Positions 52,845 to 62,220 of a stretch of 64,000 nt of DNA are shown here, one piece after another; the first letter of the stretch is position 1, and each line of letters opens with the position of its first letter. Under the pieces are notes generated by a model that worked only from the letters and a program-made list of their open reading frames with translations, was not told the origin of the DNA and did not search any database. Origin of the DNA: Succinivibrionaceae bacterium (GTDB lineage Bacteria; Pseudomonadota; Gammaproteobacteria; Enterobacterales; Succinivibrionaceae); assembly GCA_019420905.1 (NCBI GenBank), contig JAHZGH010000011.1, positions 62,001-126,000 on the forward strand, written 5' to 3'. The position numbers and the translations under genes are program-made.

Positions 52845-53882
52845 TTAATCAAAACGAATAACCGCTTTAATGGCTTTTCCGCTTAAAGCATCGTCAAATG
52901 CTAACAAAGCATCTTTGTAGTCATAAACAGAGATCAGCTTTGAAATTTCTCCGCTTAATTTATTTAAAATTCTGACCGTAGCTGACTGTCCATCGGAATC
53001 TCTATGCGGATAAGGACCTTTTGCTCCCACGATAGAAAGCTCTTTTCTCATTATCGGCAAAAGATTTAAATCCCCAGCTTTTGAATGATAAACACTAGCG
53101 ACTACTATCTTTCCGCCTCTTCTTACTATATCTAATGAATCACCTAATACAGGAACTGCTCCCGTAGCTTCAATTACAACATCAGCACCATATATTGAAC
53201 TTAAGGAACGAACTTTATCCTGCCAGTGCACATCATTTGCATTTACAAGCTCCATAAGACCTAAAGCTTTAACTTTATTTAAACGTTCCGGATTCCTATC
53301 AACGCCTATAATGTTCCCTGCACCTAAACTTTTTAAAATAATTGCTGTAATAATACCCATAGCACCTAAGCCGAAAATAACCACATTTTCTCCTGGTTTT
53401 AAATCTGCCTTAAGGGCTATACGATAAGCACAGTTAGTAGGTTCTAATAATGAAGCTGTCTCAAAGCTTAAAGTTTTAGGTATTGGGCTTAAGAAGCTAT
53501 ATTCGCTAGTATTTAAGACTAAGGTCTGCTCTGAAAAACCTCCTGGTAACAGAGCGTCATTCATACTCTTACAGTAATTTTCAAGACCATTGATGCAATT
53601 TATGCAACGACCGCAAGTATGTCTCAGTTCACTTGCGACAGACATTCCTTCTGCAATTCCGCACTCTTTGTCTCCTGCATCTAAAACAATTCCTGAAAAC
53701 TCATGCCCAAAATATTTTTCATCCTTAAGAGATCTTTGGCCTCTGTAAAGAGCCAGATCACTGCCACAAATTGAACAAGCTTTAACTAAAACCTTAACTG
53801 TTCCTTTAGTAATTTTTTCAATTTCAGCAACATTATCTTGTAATTGCAGTTTTCCATAATCTAACAGAGCTATTTTTCTCAT
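52845..53882 (-). CDS. zinc-dependent alcohol/polyol dehydrogenase
   Basis: A 345-residue medium-chain dehydrogenase. The catalytic-zinc Cys lies in CSICGSDLALYRG, with GHEFSGIV after it. The structural-zinc lobe has four Cys (CGRCINCINGLENYC). The Rossmann loop is GLGAMGIITA. It resembles sorbitol/idonate/threonine dehydrogenases, so oxidation of a polyol or sugar acid hydroxyl is likely. It follows the DctM gene by 13 bases in the operon. Confidence 0.9.
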   Translation of the reverse strand: MRKIALLDYGKLQLQDNVAEIEKITKGTVKVLVKACSICGSDLALYRGQRSLKDEKYFGHEFSGIVLDAGDKECGIAEGMSVASELRHTCGRCINCINGLENYCKSMNDALLPGGFSEQTLVLNTSEYSFLSPIPKTLSFETASLLEPTNCAYRIALKADLKPGENVVIFGLGAMGIITAIILKSLGAGNIIGVDRNPERLNKVKALGLMELVNANDVHWQDKVRSLSSIYGADVVIEATGAVPVLGDSLDIVRRGGKIVVASVYHSKAGDLNLLPIMRKELSIVGAKGPYPHRDSDGQSATVRILNKLSGEISKLISVYDYKDALLAFDDALSGKAIKAVIRFD

Positions 53883-53895
53883 AACAACTCTCCCT

Positions 53896-55206
53896 TTAAA
53901 CAGCTGATCCTAGAGCTTGCGGAATATATGTTACCAGTGATGGAATATAAGTAATGGCAAACAATACAACTAATACACAGATAAGATATGGCATGGTTCC
54001 TTTTACAGTTTTCTCAATACCAATCTTGGCGATTTTGCTAGTAATAAACAGACAATAACCTAAAGGCGGAGTTATACAGCCTATAGTTAAGTTCAAGCAC
54101 ATAACCAAGCCAAAGTGAACTAAGCTAATGTCCATTGCCATTGCTACAGGAGCTAAGATTGGAGCTAAAATAATTACTGCTGCACCGCCATCCATAAACA
54201 TGCCCATAATAAGCAGGAAAATATTCACTAAAAGCAAGAACACCCATTTATTTTGGGTAATCGATAAAATCAGCTCATTAACCATAACTGGCATCTGTAA
54301 TGCAGTTAAGCCGTAACTGAAAACTTTAGCGCAAGCAATAATAAGTAATAATGGGGCTGCACTATTGACAGCATTTAAAAGAATGGTCCAAACATCCTTT
54401 AGTTCTAAAGTGCGAATAACAAATAAACTTACTAATAAGCTATATACTGCGGAAATAGCTCCTGCCTCTGTAGGTGTGCAAACACCAAACATAATTCCGC
54501 CTACTACAATAATCGGCATGCCCAAAGGAATAATTGCATCAATTAAGATCTTTTTTACTTCAGCTGCGGTAGGCTTTTGAGTTCTTCTTGGAAAATGACA
54601 AATTCGATCTCTAAGGATAACTGTCCCCATAAGGAACAAGCCTAACATAAGCCCCGGAATGATGCCTCCCATGAACATTGATCCAACAGAGGCTCCTACT
54701 GCTGTAGCATATACAACCATAATAATGCTTGGAGGAATAATAGGACCGCATACGGCTGCTGCGGAAATAATGCCTGTAGCCTCGCTTACAGAATATCCTT
54801 CCTTCTTCATAGAGGGAATCATAATTCCGCCTATGCAGGATGCACTAGCCTGAGCAGATCCAGTAATACCGCCAAAAAACATACTAGACACTATACTTGC
54901 ATGAGCAAGGTTACCTGGAAGTCTGCCTATCAGCAACAAAGCAAACCTAATTAGCTTTTCTGTAATGCCGCCGCGATTCATAATCTCACCGGCAAGCATA
55001 AAGAAAGGAATTGCAAGCAATGGCAGATTTCCCATTCCGTTATAAATAGCCTGCGAAACAGCTACAGTTGCAATTGGAGTGTCTGTACTTGCAGCTAAAA
55101 CCCCCAAGCTTAATACGCCTGTTAACAGCAAGCTGACAAAAATAGGCACACCAACAATAATAAGGACAAAAGTTAAAATAATAAGCAAAGTTATAATAAG
55201 TCCCAT
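53896..55206 (-). CDS. TRAP transporter large permease, DctM type
   Basis: The 436-residue membrane subunit has signatures IPFFMLAGEIMNRGGITEKLI, GGITGSAQASASCIGGIMIPSM, GPIIPPSIIMVVYATAVGASVGSMFMGGIIPG and MGMFMDGGAAVIILAPILAPVAMAMDISLVHFGL. It is clearly different in sequence from the duplicated DctM-type protein. Its start overlaps the end of the DctQ gene region by only a two-base gap, so translation is coupled. Confidence 0.95.
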   Translation of the reverse strand: MGLIITLLIILTFVLIIVGVPIFVSLLLTGVLSLGVLAASTDTPIATVAVSQAIYNGMGNLPLLAIPFFMLAGEIMNRGGITEKLIRFALLLIGRLPGNLAHASIVSSMFFGGITGSAQASASCIGGIMIPSMKKEGYSVSEATGIISAAAVCGPIIPPSIIMVVYATAVGASVGSMFMGGIIPGLMLGLFLMGTVILRDRICHFPRRTQKPTAAEVKKILIDAIIPLGMPIIVVGGIMFGVCTPTEAGAISAVYSLLVSLFVIRTLELKDVWTILLNAVNSAAPLLLIIACAKVFSYGLTALQMPVMVNELILSITQNKWVFLLLVNIFLLIMGMFMDGGAAVIILAPILAPVAMAMDISLVHFGLVMCLNLTIGCITPPLGYCLFITSKIAKIGIEKTVKGTMPYLICVLVVLFAITYIPSLVTYIPQALGSAV

Positions 55207-55208
55207 AA

Positions 55209-55712
55209 TTATTTCTCCTCCAGCCCTTCTTGCACAGGATCATTAACTACCTTGGATTTAGCATAACGAATCATTTCATAAAGACACAAAGCAAAACCTA
55301 TAGGCATAGATACGTAATAGTACATACGCGGAACCTTAAGAACAGTGCTCAAAATAGTTCCTCGGGCAGTATAATTTAGGCTGATTACAAATAAGAACGC
55401 TACAAAAACAGCTGTAATTGCAAGAATAATTGCTCTTATCATCATTCTTACAGTATGTGATTTCGGCTTGCTACTGATCGTATTAAATTCAATGTGGCCG
55501 CCTGTCCTAAAAGCACGCGCACTGCCAAACATAGCCATAGCTATAAGCAAAGCTTGATTTACTTCATCTGCCCATAAAAATCCTGAAGAAAATACGTAAC
55601 GAGCAATAGTATTGCTTGCTGCAATAGCAACAATTGCTAATAGAGAAAATGCGCAAACTGCATCCTCTATCCAATTTATTAATACATCTATACCTTGAAA
55701 TATTTTTGACAT
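55209..55712 (-). CDS. TRAP transporter small permease, DctQ type
   Basis: A 167-residue subunit with four membrane helices and the family segment SSGFLWADEVNQALLIAMAMFGSARAFRTGGHIEFN. GGGGAG lies six bases before the ATG. It is the first structural gene of the operon, 29 bases after the IclR regulator stop. Confidence 0.92.
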   Translation of the reverse strand: MSKIFQGIDVLINWIEDAVCAFSLLAIVAIAASNTIARYVFSSGFLWADEVNQALLIAMAMFGSARAFRTGGHIEFNTISSKPKSHTVRMMIRAIILAITAVFVAFLFVISLNYTARGTILSTVLKVPRMYYYVSMPIGFALCLYEMIRYAKSKVVNDPVQEGLEEK

Positions 55713-55741
55713 GAAATACTCCCCTATTTGTTTATTGAATA

Positions 55742-56578
55742 CTAATAAAGAACAGACCCATGAAATCCCAATTGATGAGATATCATTAAAGCAGCCTCTT
55801 TAACTTTTTTTGCTATAAAGTTTTTCTTATCTTCAGTTAACATATTGATTAGGCTTGAAACTGAGATTGAGGCTACAGGGGCATTACTATGATTGCGTAG
55901 TACGGAGCCAATGCAATACATATAAGGTCCGTCCTCTCGATCATCGATCGCATAACCTCGTTCTCGAGACTGATGAGCATCTTGCAGTACAGCAATAGAT
56001 GTTGTTTTAGTGAAAGGAGTATTAGCAGGATAAGGCGCTGGCCCCAAAATTTTTAAAATAACATCATCAGGATAAGCAAACAGCATAGCTTTTCCTAAAG
56101 AAGTTGAATGCAAATCGCGGCGAGAGCCTACTTTTGCATCAGCTTTAACTACTGATAAATCCTCAGCTCTATCGATATAAACAATTTTTCCTCGATTTTC
56201 TACGCCCAAAAATACAGTTCCGCCTGTTACTCGATTTAATTCCTGCAAATAAGGTCTTGCTATATCAATAACACCTAATTCAGATACAGCAGCCATTCCA
56301 ATATCAAAATTTAATAAAGATAATCCGTATGTTTTTCTTTCTGGGTTTTTAACTTCTAATAATCCTTTTTGTACTAAAGTATTTACCAACTCAAAAGTTG
56401 AAGATTTTGGCAGATTTAACATTTCGCAAATATCTTGCAAAGTCAAATGCCTGCGAGTATCTGCAAATAAAAGCAGAAGATCTACTGTTCTTACAACTGA
56501 CTTTACAAGCTTTACATTTTTTTCAATATTGCTGTTTTCAACTATTACTTTATTTGAAAAATTATCAAAATAGTTCAT
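55742..56578 (-). CDS. IclR-family transcriptional regulator
   Basis: A 278-residue regulator with an N-terminal winged helix (about residues 25-85: VRTVDLLLLFADTRRHLTLQDICEMLNLPKSSTFELVNTLVQKGLLEV) and a C-terminal effector domain (DIARPYLQELNRVTGGTVFLGVENRGKIVYIDRA, GSRRDLHSTSLGKAMLFAY, ERGYAIDDRE). It heads the operon of TRAP, dehydrogenase, aldolase and epimerase genes, and tandem palindromes lie about 150 bases upstream. It probably senses a small carboxylated sugar derivative. Confidence 0.92.
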   Translation of the reverse strand: MNYFDNFSNKVIVENSNIEKNVKLVKSVVRTVDLLLLFADTRRHLTLQDICEMLNLPKSSTFELVNTLVQKGLLEVKNPERKTYGLSLLNFDIGMAAVSELGVIDIARPYLQELNRVTGGTVFLGVENRGKIVYIDRAEDLSVVKADAKVGSRRDLHSTSLGKAMLFAYPDDVILKILGPAPYPANTPFTKTTSIAVLQDAHQSRERGYAIDDREDGPYMYCIGSVLRNHSNAPVASISVSSLINMLTEDKKNFIAKKVKEAALMISHQLGFHGSVLY

Positions 56579-56936
56579 AAATGCGAAACATCCAAAATAG
56601 AAAGTCTTGACCAGAATTGAAGATAAAAAAATCTTTTAATGGCCTTAATTTATCACTAAAAATAAGAAGTTATTTAATTTTATTAATCTGATTTCTAATT
56701 ATATGAAGAGGTGAACAAGATATATTCGACATAACGAATAATTCGCATATACGAACTATATATTCAATTTTTTTATTATTTTCTGTATTTTTTACGAATT
56801 ATTCATTTAAAACTATAAAAACTTTTTACAAATAAGCTAAAAAATTTTTTAGAAAACAAGTTATTTTTTAATGATGAATAAACTTCAATTATTTTGATAA
56901 GATTTTCTTAATTGCAATTTATGGTTCTATAACAAA
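56579..56936. other. promoter region of the IclR gene
   Basis: About 360 very AT-rich bases, holding the tandem TTCG-N6-CGAA sites (56725-56755) and an ACGAA half-site near 56815. No coding frame is apparent. Confidence 0.5.
56725..56755. promoter_or_regulatory. tandem IclR-type operators
   Basis: TTCG-N6-CGAA occurs twice in a row (56725-56738 and 56742-56755), with centres 17 bases apart. IclR-family proteins often bind paired palindromes of this size upstream of their own gene. Confidence 0.65.
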
Positions 56937-56966
56937 TAAAAAATCCCTTTTTTAAGGGATTTTTTC
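56937..56966 (-). terminator. intrinsic terminator of the DUF6056-like gene
   Basis: Stem AAATCCCTT/AAGGGATTT with a four-base loop is flanked by A and T runs, so it can act in both directions. It lies about 40 bases past the membrane-protein stop codon. Confidence 0.85.
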
Positions 56967-57003
56967 ATAAATTTTGCTGACATTTAGACTTATCTTAAAA
57001 TAT

Positions 57004-58512
57004 TTAAATTTTCTTATAATGTCTAAAATCTAATTTAGCTTTTTCCTCAGGATGATTTTTCAAATATTCTATATTGAGCTTATCATTCGGATCTTCAGGA
57101 TCGCCTCTATCTAGAGAACAAACTCTATCCTCTACAGGCATTTGAAAGAATGCATAATCATGACTTATAGTCGACGGAAACTCATAATTGCAGCTGCGGC
57201 GAATTGAATCAACATGATAAAATCTGGCTATGATTAAATTTCCAAAATATTGCTTTTGAGCTCTAACATCCCCGATAAAAACATATTTTGATGTCAAAAC
57301 TCGCATAGGCTTTACAACCAAGTCCTGAACTCCAGCATCAATTTGAGCCTTAATCTCCAGTGAACGTTCTTGATTATCCTCATTGGCTATTTTATAGCAG
57401 TAAAGCGTATTTGCCATTGTCGGCACAGCATATATCAGGCCTAATATTACTAAAATTTTACTCAACGTTTTATTTACAATCGGACCTTGATGCTCAATTA
57501 CAAGCCTTACCATAGCAAGAACTGCCGGAATCAAGAAAATTGTAAACGGACTTGTTGAACGTGCAGGAAAATTAGGAGAAAAAATCATTATTGATAAAGC
57601 GCTAAATGACATCAAAAATAACCATAAAGCAGCATACCATTGATATTTATATTTCTTATGATCATTATTTTTTATAACTTTATAGACACAAAAAGCTAAA
57701 AGTAAAAGTAAAGGCAGATTTTCAAGCAAAGTATAGCTATAAATAGATAAGGATGAAGGCAAATGCGCCCAAAAATCAAAGCCCTCACTTTCCATAAACT
57801 GCAAGCGGGCCTTATTACCAGGAGAAAATACTAAAAGTAAAAAACCTATTCCGACACCAATACCGCCTGAAATTTGCCATAAGCTTAAACGTCTTTGCTT
57901 TAAAAGGTATAAACCCAAAATACCTACGACCAAGCACGCAGCAAAACTAGTATTTTCATTACACCAGCCAGCTGCAACTCCTAAAATAAACATTAAGGCT
58001 GCAAAATAAAAGGATCCGTCAAGCTTATCCTTTTGAATCGACAAACGATAAGGTAATAAGAAAATTAAAACAATTGTCGTAGTAAACATGTAGTTACAAG
58101 AGCTTACTAACATAAATACTACTTCACCATATATTCTTAAAAATAACCATAATGACATAGTAATAAAGAATAAAGGTAGGAATTTTAAGCCTTTTAAAGT
58201 AGGCTTTATACCGTAAGCATGATAATAGATAAATAAAATTAAAGTGATATAGCAACAGGCACTGGCTAGAGCAGAAAGCTCCTTACCTGCATATAATAAA
58301 GTCTGGGCAATGAGATGAGCTGGAGTACGTCCTCCCCACTCAAAATAATGTCGCCACTGAGAGACAATAATATCACTGAAAGATTTAACCAAATCATCTG
58401 TACCTTGAATCATCAAATAGCGATAATCATTGGTAAAATAAGGAATAAGGTAGGCACAGCTACCGATAAAGAGGCCCCAAATTAAGAGCCAAATATAGGA
58501 TTTTGAGATCAT
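57004..58512 (-). CDS. polytopic membrane protein, DUF6056-like
   Basis: About 502 residues with roughly ten hydrophobic segments and a soluble C-terminal region. Early motifs (FTNDYRYL, SQWRHYFEWGGRTPAHLIAQTLLYAGK and later AAGWCNENTS) match the DUF6056 glycosyltransferase-like membrane family, in which Asp and Trp-Gly-Arg residues face the outside. It may transfer or modify surface sugars, but no substrate can be stated. The ATG at 58512 and a GTG four codons earlier are both possible. It is monocistronic and divergent from mfd. Confidence 0.72.
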   Translation of the reverse strand: MISKSYIWLLIWGLFIGSCAYLIPYFTNDYRYLMIQGTDDLVKSFSDIIVSQWRHYFEWGGRTPAHLIAQTLLYAGKELSALASACCYITLILFIYYHAYGIKPTLKGLKFLPLFFITMSLWLFLRIYGEVVFMLVSSCNYMFTTTIVLIFLLPYRLSIQKDKLDGSFYFAALMFILGVAAGWCNENTSFAACLVVGILGLYLLKQRRLSLWQISGGIGVGIGFLLLVFSPGNKARLQFMESEGFDFWAHLPSSLSIYSYTLLENLPLLLLLAFCVYKVIKNNDHKKYKYQWYAALWLFLMSFSALSIMIFSPNFPARSTSPFTIFLIPAVLAMVRLVIEHQGPIVNKTLSKILVILGLIYAVPTMANTLYCYKIANEDNQERSLEIKAQIDAGVQDLVVKPMRVLTSKYVFIGDVRAQKQYFGNLIIARFYHVDSIRRSCNYEFPSTISHDYAFFQMPVEDRVCSLDRGDPEDPNDKLNIEYLKNHPEEKAKLDFRHYKKI

Positions 58513-58610
58513 GGTATATTTCACAATAATAAAATTCTTTGCATAGCAATTTTTTGTTTTGTGAAGTATACCGCATTATTTTTGAACAGAATTAAAAATT
58601 AAATAAAACG

Positions 58611-61600
58611 ATGCAATTATCAGATCTACTTCCCAAAGGGATAAACCCAAAATTCACTGCCAGCGAAAAAACAATCGGCAATTTAAAAGGTGCGGCCCTT
58701 GCTTTAACAATAGCTGCAATCAAAGAACACAATCAAGAACCGCTATTGATAATTTGCAATAATGGCAGCGATGCGCGCAATTTAAAAGACGAGCTTTTCT
58801 TTTTACTACCGCAAGAATCAATTAGATTCTTTTGTGATTGGGAAACTCTGCCATATGATCGCCTCTCCCCACATCAAGATCTCATCTCCGAACGACTAAA
58901 AATCTTAGCTACTGTAAATAAGCAAAAAAACGGTATTGTCATTGCTACTTTGCCAGCCCTTTTATCAAGACTTGCTCCAATATCTTTTATAAAAAGTCAA
59001 AGCTTTATTTTAGAGAAAAATCAGCACTACGATTTAAATGACTTACAGGAAGATTTAGTTGAACAAGGCTACCTCTTAGTTGATCAGGTTCTAGAGCATG
59101 GAGAATTTGCTCGGAGAGGATCCATATTGGATATTTATCCTATGGGTGATAGTAATCCATACCGTATCGACTTTTTTGACGATGAAGTAGATAGTATCAG
59201 TCTTTTAGATATTGATACGCAGAGATCTTTAGAAAAAGTTGATAAAATCAACATGCTGCCTGCTCATGAATATCCATTAGATAAAGAAAGCATCAGTATC
59301 TTCAGAAGCAATTACCGAGATGCTTTTCCCAATGCAAATTTACAAAATCATGTAATATATCAGGCCATAAGCAAAGGTTCTATACCATCTGGAATTGAAT
59401 ATTATTTGCCGCTATTCTTCTCAGAAACGGCAACTTTTTTTGATTATCTGAATGATAAATTTAATATCATAACTATTGATAATATAAATGAAGCTGCTAA
59501 AGCTTATTTTACTGAAGCAGATAATCGAGCCCAAAGTCGCAAAGGAAATCCTGATAATCCTCCTTTAGATCCGTTAAAAATATTTTTAAACGAGCATGAA
59601 CTTGCATTAAACATAAAAAAATTTAAGCGTATTTCTTTATATAAAGATCATCTTGATAATGAGTTGTCAGAAAAACGCGGCTTTTATAACAGTGATTTTG
59701 AATTGCTTCCTGCTTTAAGTTTTAACCGTCAGGATAAAGACAGTTATCAAAACTTATGTAATTTCTGCGATGAATTTATAGGAGCACAACAAGGTCGAAT
59801 TCTTATCTCAGCTATATCAGAAGGAAGACGGCAGTCTTTGAGAGAAATTCTGCCTCAGAGTATTATCGATAAATTCTCTATTAAAGCAGCATCTTCTATC
59901 TTGGACTTTATTCAAGGCAATGATAAGCTGATGCTCACAGTATCACCCTTTGATATGGGAGTTTATTCAAAATCGTTAAAACTTGCTTTTTTAACAGAAA
60001 GCGATCTCTTAGGATTCAAGGTAATAAAACAAAAGCAAGCACGTAAAAATTCCCATCTATCTGACGATACCATCATAAAAAATCTTTCTGAATTAAAAGA
60101 AGGACAAGTAGTTGTTCATATTGATCATGGCATAGGCCGTTATAGAGGTCTTAAGACTTTAGTAATTGGAGGCGTTAAAGGCGAATATCTGTCAATTGAA
60201 TATCAAAACGCAGATACTCTCAATATTCCAATCACTGCCTTGAATAAGGTAGCTCGGTACAGCGGCGGCGAAAATCCTGTATTAAGCCGTCTTGGATCTG
60301 ATATTTGGGCTAAGAAAAAACAGAAAGCCTATGAAAAGGTCTGTGATGTTGCTGCCGAGCTTTTAGATCTTTATGCTAAGCGTGAGGCTCATGAAGGACG
60401 AGCCTTTCCTATAGATTTCAAAGCTCTTGATGAATTCTCTGCCGGCTTTGGCTATCAAGAAACCCCCGATCAATTATCGGCAATCAATGCAACTTTAAAC
60501 GATCTTGCACAAAAACGCCCTATGGACAGGCTCATATGCGGTGATGTAGGTTTTGGTAAAACTGAAGTTGCGTTAAGAGCCGCTTTTGTTGTCGCTTCAT
60601 CAGGAGCTCAAGTTGCTGTTTTAGTTCCAACTACAGTCTTAGCAGAACAGCATTATCAAAATTTCTGCGAGCGCTTTGCAGGAACTCCGATTATTGTAGA
60701 TGTGGTATCGCGCTTTAAAAGCCTTAAGGCTCAAAACGAAATTTTAAAGGATGTGGAAAACGGCAAGATCGATATCATTATCGGTACACATAAACTTTTA
60801 TCTAAGAGCGTTAAATTTAAAGATTTAGGTCTTATTATTGTTGATGAGGAGCATAGGTTTGGCGTTAAGCAAAAAGAGCGCCTAAAGGAAATTCGTTCCA
60901 ATGTTGATATTCTGACCTTAACAGCAACTCCAATCCCCAGAACCCTCAATATGGCCATGGAAGGAATGCGGCAGCTATCTATTATTGCTACTGCACCTGA
61001 ACATCGTTTAGCAGTAAAAACCTTTGTAGAAGAAAGCTCCGAAAGCACTGTAAGAGAAGCTATCATGCGCGAGCTACGCCGCGGAGGACAGGTTTATTAC
61101 CTGCATAACGATGTTGCAACTATAAACCAGCGTGCCGAACAATTGCATAAATTAGTACCTGAAGCTCGTATTTGCATAGGTCATGGTCAATTAGCTGAAG
61201 GTGAGTTGCAAAAGGTAATGCGAGATTTTTACAATCAACGCTTTAATCTTTTAGTTTGTTCTACTATTGTGGAAAATGGCCTAGATGTGCCTACTGCTAA
61301 TACTATTATAATAGACAGAGCCGATACTTTAGGTCTAGCACAACTGCACCAGATTCGCGGACGTGTAGGCAGGTCTCATCATCAGGCCTACGCTTATCTC
61401 TTCACTCCTCCTAAAGCTCTCTTAAGCAAAGATGCTAAATTACGCCTAGATGCAATATCTTCTTTAGAGGAATTAGGGGCGGGCTTTGTTTTAGCAACGC
61501 ACGATCTGGAGATCCGCGGCGCAGGAGAGCTTTTAGGAGAAGAACAATCCGGTCAAATTCAATCTATCGGATTTTCTTTATATACAGAAATGCTAAATTC

Positions 61601-62123
61601 TGCAGTAAAAGCTTTAAAAGAAGGTCATGAACTTTCACTAAATGAAATTTCACAAAATGAATGTGATATTAATGTACATCTGCCCTGTCTGCTGCCTGAT
61701 GACTATATTCACGACATCAATATGCGGCTGTCTTTATACAAACGCTTGAGCTCCTATGAAACATCTGAGGAATTTTCCGATTTTAAGGCTGAGCTCATAG
61801 ACCGCTTTGGCTTTCTGCCTCAAGCCGCTGAAAACCTTCTAATATTATCAAAGCTCAAACGTCAAGCAACTAATTTGGGAGTCACTAAAATATTATGCGA
61901 TGAAAACGGTGGCGTATTAGAACTAGGCTCACAGCATAAAATCGATCCTGGATATCTAATCGCTCTTATAACCAAACATCGAGGCTATAAGATGTCAGGA
62001 CAAAATTCGCTGCGCTATTACATAAAGGAGGATGAGAACCGCTCGCGTATGCAAATCTTGTCGCAGCTATTGCAAGCTCTATATGCGCACAGTAAGCTAT
62101 ATAAAAATTCCTTAAATAGCTAA
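58611..62123 (+). CDS. mfd: transcription-repair coupling factor
   Basis: The 1,170-residue ATPase displaces stalled RNA polymerase and recruits UvrA. N-terminal UvrB-like modules contain FFCDWETLPYDRLSPHQDLISERL and GEFARRGSILDIYP. The RNA-polymerase interaction domain has EGQVVVHIDHGIGRYRGLKTL. The RecG-like motor has CGDVGFGKTEVALRAAF (Walker A), IVDEEHRFGVKQK (Walker B), TATPIPRTLNMAMEG and HQIRGRVGRSHHQAYAYL (motif VI/TRG). The C-terminal regulatory domain is present. Full length for the family. Confidence 0.97.
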   Translation: MQLSDLLPKGINPKFTASEKTIGNLKGAALALTIAAIKEHNQEPLLIICNNGSDARNLKDELFFLLPQESIRFFCDWETLPYDRLSPHQDLISERLKILATVNKQKNGIVIATLPALLSRLAPISFIKSQSFILEKNQHYDLNDLQEDLVEQGYLLVDQVLEHGEFARRGSILDIYPMGDSNPYRIDFFDDEVDSISLLDIDTQRSLEKVDKINMLPAHEYPLDKESISIFRSNYRDAFPNANLQNHVIYQAISKGSIPSGIEYYLPLFFSETATFFDYLNDKFNIITIDNINEAAKAYFTEADNRAQSRKGNPDNPPLDPLKIFLNEHELALNIKKFKRISLYKDHLDNELSEKRGFYNSDFELLPALSFNRQDKDSYQNLCNFCDEFIGAQQGRILISAISEGRRQSLREILPQSIIDKFSIKAASSILDFIQGNDKLMLTVSPFDMGVYSKSLKLAFLTESDLLGFKVIKQKQARKNSHLSDDTIIKNLSELKEGQVVVHIDHGIGRYRGLKTLVIGGVKGEYLSIEYQNADTLNIPITALNKVARYSGGENPVLSRLGSDIWAKKKQKAYEKVCDVAAELLDLYAKREAHEGRAFPIDFKALDEFSAGFGYQETPDQLSAINATLNDLAQKRPMDRLICGDVGFGKTEVALRAAFVVASSGAQVAVLVPTTVLAEQHYQNFCERFAGTPIIVDVVSRFKSLKAQNEILKDVENGKIDIIIGTHKLLSKSVKFKDLGLIIVDEEHRFGVKQKERLKEIRSNVDILTLTATPIPRTLNMAMEGMRQLSIIATAPEHRLAVKTFVEESSESTVREAIMRELRRGGQVYYLHNDVATINQRAEQLHKLVPEARICIGHGQLAEGELQKVMRDFYNQRFNLLVCSTIVENGLDVPTANTIIIDRADTLGLAQLHQIRGRVGRSHHQAYAYLFTPPKALLSKDAKLRLDAISSLEELGAGFVLATHDLEIRGAGELLGEEQSGQIQSIGFSLYTEMLNSAVKALKEGHELSLNEISQNECDINVHLPCLLPDDYIHDINMRLSLYKRLSSYETSEEFSDFKAELIDRFGFLPQAAENLLILSKLKRQATNLGVTKILCDENGGVLELGSQHKIDPGYLIALITKHRGYKMSGQNSLRYYIKEDENRSRMQILSQLLQALYAHSKLYKNSLNS

Positions 62124-62161
62124 TACTGACTATAACCTATATCATAGGCAAATATGTTGTA

Positions 62162-62200
62162 AATAATAACCCCTGTAAAAATTTTACTGGGGTTATTATT
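62162..62200. terminator. bidirectional terminator between mfd and the phosphotriesterase-like gene
   Basis: Stem AATAATAACCCC/GGGGTTATTATT encloses a further GTAAAA/TTTTAC pairing. A and T runs on each side let it serve both convergent genes. Confidence 0.85.
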
Positions 62201-62220
62201 TATATATAATCAGATAACTT

